A DNA stretch of 64,000 nt from Heterostelium album PN500 (lineage: Eukaryota > Evosea > Eumycetozoa > Acytosteliales > Acytosteliaceae): NCBI RefSeq assembly GCF_000004825.1, contig NW_008805065.1, positions 1,798,001-1,862,000 on the forward strand, in the 5' to 3' direction. The translations under genes were made by a program, and so were the position numbers. Below, piece by piece: positions 60,491 to 64,000 of the stretch (within the stretch, counting starts at the first letter, position 1; the number at the start of each line of letters is the position of its first letter). A model generated the notes under the pieces. It was given only the letters and a program-made list of their open reading frames with translations, was not told the DNA's origin and made no database searches.

Positions 60491-61910
60491 ATGGAAGAAA
60501 CTATAGATTATAAAGTTAGAAACTCAACTTTGTTTCCACATAATATTACAGTGGAGGATTGTCGGTTAGCTATAAAAGATGTTGTAGGTTTCAGAGAGGT
60601 CAAGCGAGAGAATACAATCGTTTTCACATATGATTCCCTATACGATGAATCATTTCCAAATCCAGATGAAGAATCCGATCCAAAAAAGTCATTCCTTCTC
60701 AAGATTAGAAGAGAATGTCGTGGTATCATATTCGATCAATCCAATGGTAAATTACTTTCAAGAAAATTTCACAAATTCTTTAATATAAATGAATTAAGAG
60801 AAACAAAAGCTGTATGTTATGTTGAAAATAATATTATTTTAAATTCGAAACCGAATAACAATAATAACATATTTTTAGGAATTAATAGATTTAAATCAAC
60901 CATTTATTTTAACTGAAAAAGTTGATGGTTCATTGATTGCACCGATTTTAGTTGGTGGATCGGTTTTGTGGGGATCGAAACAAGGTGCATCTACAGATCT
61001 TGCAGACAAGATTGAGGATTTCATTGCTAGAAATCAAGAGTTCTATTCATACAATCAATTTTCATTGGAATGGCTAAACAAAGACTATACACCAATGTTT
61101 GAATACTCTTCGAAATCACAACAAATCATCTTGTTCTACGGTGAGGAAAAGCTAAGTTTGATAGGTATCAGAGATAATGTCACTGGAGCATATATTTCCT
61201 ATGAAGAGATGTCAAAGTCTGCCACTGGATTTAATGTTCCAGTGATAAAGAGAATCGATATTGCCAATCATCCGGAGCTCTCACTGATAAAGACAACCAC
61301 AGACTTGGTGCATGCAGCCAAGAGAATGAGAAATGTCGAAGGATTCGTTCTGAAGTTGGAAAACACTGGACACCACTACAAGGTAAAGACCGAGTGGTAT
61401 ATTGATTTGGCACGGCTTCACTTGCAGTCTCCCAAGGAAGTGAAGAATGAAAAGGATGTTTGGTCACTCATTCTCTCTGGTCACATCGATGACACCATCG
61501 CGATGTTGTCAGACACGTTGGAAACCGACGAACTCTCACCGATCAACCAGAAGCTAATACGGATCAAGAAGTTTTCCGCTGTGCTGATTGAGCGTATTGA
61601 AATTGTTGCACGTGGTCTCATTAAACTGGTAATCGATTCAAAGAAAGATGCAATCACTCGAAACAATTTCACAAAGTACTTGACAGAGAAGCAATCGGCG
61701 TATTCAGAGTTGGACGGATGTCAATCAAAGAAACTGATCGCCGGTGCCTTTCAGTTTTACGACTTGATAAAAGAAGATTCGACTTTGGAAGAACACATCT
61801 CATTCGTCACAACAGCAATTCAAAAGAAATGTAAAGATTCAACAAATAACTCTGCAAAACTTGAAGAATGTCGGTTATTTTTAGGTGGAGTACCATTAAT
61901 AAAATATTAG
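60491..61910 (+). CDS. T4 Rnl1-like RNA ligase, two exons, 450 aa
   Basis: Exons are 60491-60811 and 60879-61910, joined by a phase-0 intron. Nucleotidyltransferase motifs appear in order. RRECRGIIFD (motif before I, ending the first exon's core) is followed by motif I TEKVDGSLIAP, with the AMP-accepting Lys at about residue 121. Then come MFEYSS (motif III-like, aromatic then Glu), VEGFVLKLEN (motif IV) and YKVKTEWYIDLAR (motif V, K-x-K). This set and the C-terminal alpha-helical half match the T4 RNA ligase 1 branch rather than Trl1 or RtcB. Such ligases seal 5'-phosphate and 3'-OH RNA ends, as in tRNA repair. No kinase or phosphatase domain is fused. The C-terminal 150 residues are helical. 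The protein is probably cytosolic. Confidence 0.88.
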
Positions 61911-62275
61911 CATTACATATATATATAAAAGTTTATCATTTAAATACAACCAAATTAAAATCTTTATTTATTTATTATCAAAGTTTGATATATCATTTTT
62001 GTAGTTGTATTTTATCTAAAATGAATAAACATAAAAACAAAGAACCAGTGGTTAACCAAAAACGGAAAAGGAATTAAAAAAAATTTAAATTTTAAAACAT
62101 TTAAATTTTGGGATTTTTCAACCCAAATTTCCTGTCGACTAATAAATTGCCAACCCCCAAAGCATTTTCAATTAATCTTATCAACATTTTTCATTATTTA
62201 CATATATTAAAGTATTTTGTAATATTTTTAAGTGTATTATTATTATTATTATTATTCTAAAGTAAAGAAATAATT
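61911..62275. other. Intergenic RNA ligase / aminotransferase
   Basis: 365 bp between plus-strand genes; AT-rich with an ATT repeat near 62237-62256. A short frame (61868-62077) is not supported. Nothing else seen. Confidence 0.5.
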
Positions 62276-63823
62276 ATGGTTGTTATTGAAGATTATACAC
62301 CTTTTTTAAGTAGTCGTGCTGCTCGTAGAAGACCATCACCTTTGAGAGAACTAGTAAAATATGCAACTAATCCAGAGATTGTATGTTTTTTAGCACTTTG
62401 TGATTATAATAAATATATACAGTTTGAATTATAGTCTAATAGAAGCAATAACTAAATAAATCTAGATTTCTTTGGGTGGAGGATTACCAAATCCAAAGAC
62501 ATTCCCATTCAAGAGTTTCAAATTTGAATTAAAAGATGGTACTTCTATTGATATCGAAGGTTCAAACTTGGAGACTGCTTTACAATATACACCGACCTAT
62601 GGTATCCCAAGCTTCATCAAATGTCTTAAAGATCTTCAAAAGAGAATACATAACCTACCAGAATGTATGTATAGAAAAAAAAGATGATTATCACCTTTCG
62701 AAATACTTAATAATGGAATCATATTATAATTGTAAATAGCAAATACATCAGGTCAAGAATGGGAAATTGAAATTACAACTGGTAGTCAAGAGGCTTTGGC
62801 ATTAGCTATTGAAACTCTTTTAGAAGAAGGTGATTCAGTTATTCTTGAATCTCCAACTTATTCGTAAGTTGTTTGCTTTTTATAATAACTTATTGTTAAT
62901 ACAAGCTAACAAACAAACTAACAATTGTTATCTTTATTTATTCAAGCGGAACATTATCAATTTTAAATCCTTTGAATTTACATTTGGTTGGTATTGATAT
63001 CGATGGAAATGGAATGAAACCAGATGAATTGGAGAATACTCTTGCCAATTGGGATACCTTACACTCTGGTAAACCATTCCCAAGAGTATTATATACAATC
63101 CCAACAGGACAGAATCCGTCGGGTTGCACTCTGTCCGTCGATAGAAAATATAAGATCTATGAAATCTGTTCAAAGTACAATCTCATCATTTTAGAGGACG
63201 ATCCATATTATTTCTTACAGTTCCCAACTGGTGACGATGCTAATCAGCAGGTACAACTGCCACCAACATTCATATCGATGGATACCGATCGTCGTGTTCT
63301 CCGTTTCGATTCGTTCTCCAAGATCTTGTCGTCGGGTTTGCGTCTCGGTTGGATCACCGGACCTGCCAAACTGGTGGAACGTGTTCAGTACAACCAGCAA
63401 GCCACAACTCTTCACGCCAGTGGAGTATGTCAAACCATTGCAATGACACTACTAAACACATGGGGATTCGATGGATTCATGAATCACTTGAATACCGTCC
63501 AGAGATTCTACAAAGAACGTAGAGATAAATTCGTAGAGTATGCAAACAAGCATTTGGATGGATTGGTTGAATTCGATGCTCCGGTTGCCGGTATGTTTAT
63601 TTGGATGAAACTCAAAGGTATTCCAGATTCACATCCACTCATCTACAAGAAAGCATTCGAGAAGAAAGTCATCATGGTTCCAGGCGGTGAATTCACCCCA
63701 GACCGTTCCAAACCAAACTCCTACGTCAGAGCATCATTCTCTGTTGCATCCTACGAACAAATGGAAGAAGCATGTAAACGTTTAGCCTCATTAATCAAAG
63801 AGAATCAAATTGAACAATCATAA
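62276..63823 (+). CDS. PLP aminotransferase, AADAT/Aro8-like, four exons, 399 aa
   Basis: Exons are 62276-62380, 62466-62664, 62740-62863 and 62947-63823, GT-AG and in phase. The product is a fold-type I, class I/II aminotransferase: [15 protein letters not shown] at the start, [26 protein letters not shown] (PLP phosphate loop), [37 protein letters not shown], and the Schiff-base Lys in [14 protein letters not shown]. These motifs match kynurenine/alpha-aminoadipate and aromatic aminotransferases. The likely reaction is transfer of an amino group from aromatic or aminoadipic acids to 2-oxoglutarate. The Arg near RASFSVAS binds the substrate carboxylate. Confidence 0.92.
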
Positions 63824-63882
63824 ATAAATAAAGAAAAAAATAAAATAATTTAATTTCTTGTTACAATAATTATTATCTTTGT

Positions 63883-64000
63883 TTAACATCTCTCGAATAC
63901 TTTATATAATTTAGATAGTTGTGTAATTTCAATGATTGTACCATCATTTGAGAATGGTTTGGGTGGTGTCAATTTACGAAGTGCTGGGAATATAAGATGT
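63883..64000 (-). CDS. 3' end of an unidentified minus-strand gene
   Basis: The minus frame is open from the right edge (64000) to a TAA at 63885-63883. The 39 visible codons read ..HLIFPALRKLTPPKPFSND and then TIIEITQLSKLYKVFERC. The composition is protein-like, with no low-complexity run, and no internal stop. No family is recognised. It faces the aminotransferase with only 59 bp between the stop codons. Confidence 0.5.
   Translation of the reverse strand, partial: HLIFPALRKLTPPKPFSNDGTIIEITQLSKLYKVFERC

Noticed and set aside
1-64000. CRISPR arrays, rRNA, transposon or virus-like elements
   Set aside because: No repeat-spacer pattern, no rRNA-like block, and no transposase, integrase, reverse transcriptase or capsid-like frame was recognised.

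Overview
This window is AT-rich eukaryotic DNA, almost certainly from a dictyostelid social amoeba. The evidence is short AT-rich GT-AG introns of mostly 60-120 bp, coding exons far richer in GC than the intergenic DNA, long Asn, Gln, Ser and Asp runs in proteins, ATT and CAA microsatellites, and a dictyostelid-like gene set (BEACH/lvs family, RasGAP, WASH subunit, half ABC transporter). Codon use is less AT-extreme than in Dictyostelium discoideum, so a species outside its immediate group (Cavenderia, Heterostelium/Polysphondylium or similar) is more likely. That placement is inference.

Left part (1-15.5 kb): the 3' part of a sterol-desaturase-type di-iron hydroxylase (+), then on the minus strand a three-exon BEACH-WD40 gene and a minimal RasGAP. 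After a 2.6 kb hairpin-bearing spacer come a zeta-crystallin-type quinone oxidoreductase (+) and a TENT5/FAM46-type nucleotidyltransferase (-). Middle left (15.5-28 kb): a 7.8 kb stretch without a convincing gene, a six-exon half ABC transporter (-) whose ATP-binding motifs are degenerate, and divergently the four-exon BUD23 rRNA methyltransferase. Middle (28-39 kb): a 5.9 kb stretch without genes leads into a protein with two Ras-like domains and a PH domain (+). Next come two back-to-back hairpins, an apparent gene relic (-) and the four-exon coatomer epsilon subunit (-).

Right part (39-64 kb): WASH complex subunit WASHC3 (+), ubiquilin (+), a secreted C39-like cysteine peptidase (+), a sugar transporter (-), a broken gene fragment carrying a 47-bp inverted duplication, an eight-helix membrane protein made of two related four-helix modules (-), seven-exon MSH3 (-), lysosomal alpha-N-acetylglucosaminidase (+), a small secreted Cys-rich peptide (+), a T4 Rnl1-like RNA ligase (+), an AADAT/Aro8-type aminotransferase (+) and the 3' end of one more minus-strand gene.

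The genes do not form one pathway. They are housekeeping, trafficking, signalling and repair genes in mixed orientation. No virus-like element, transposon, CRISPR array, rRNA or tRNA gene was recognised. The most unusual items are the ATPase-degenerate ABC transporter, the tandem Ras-like/PH protein with a Q61L-like switch, the Rnl1-type ligase, the 25-bp perfect hairpin, the inverted duplication, and two large gene-free stretches with opposite G/C strand skew.
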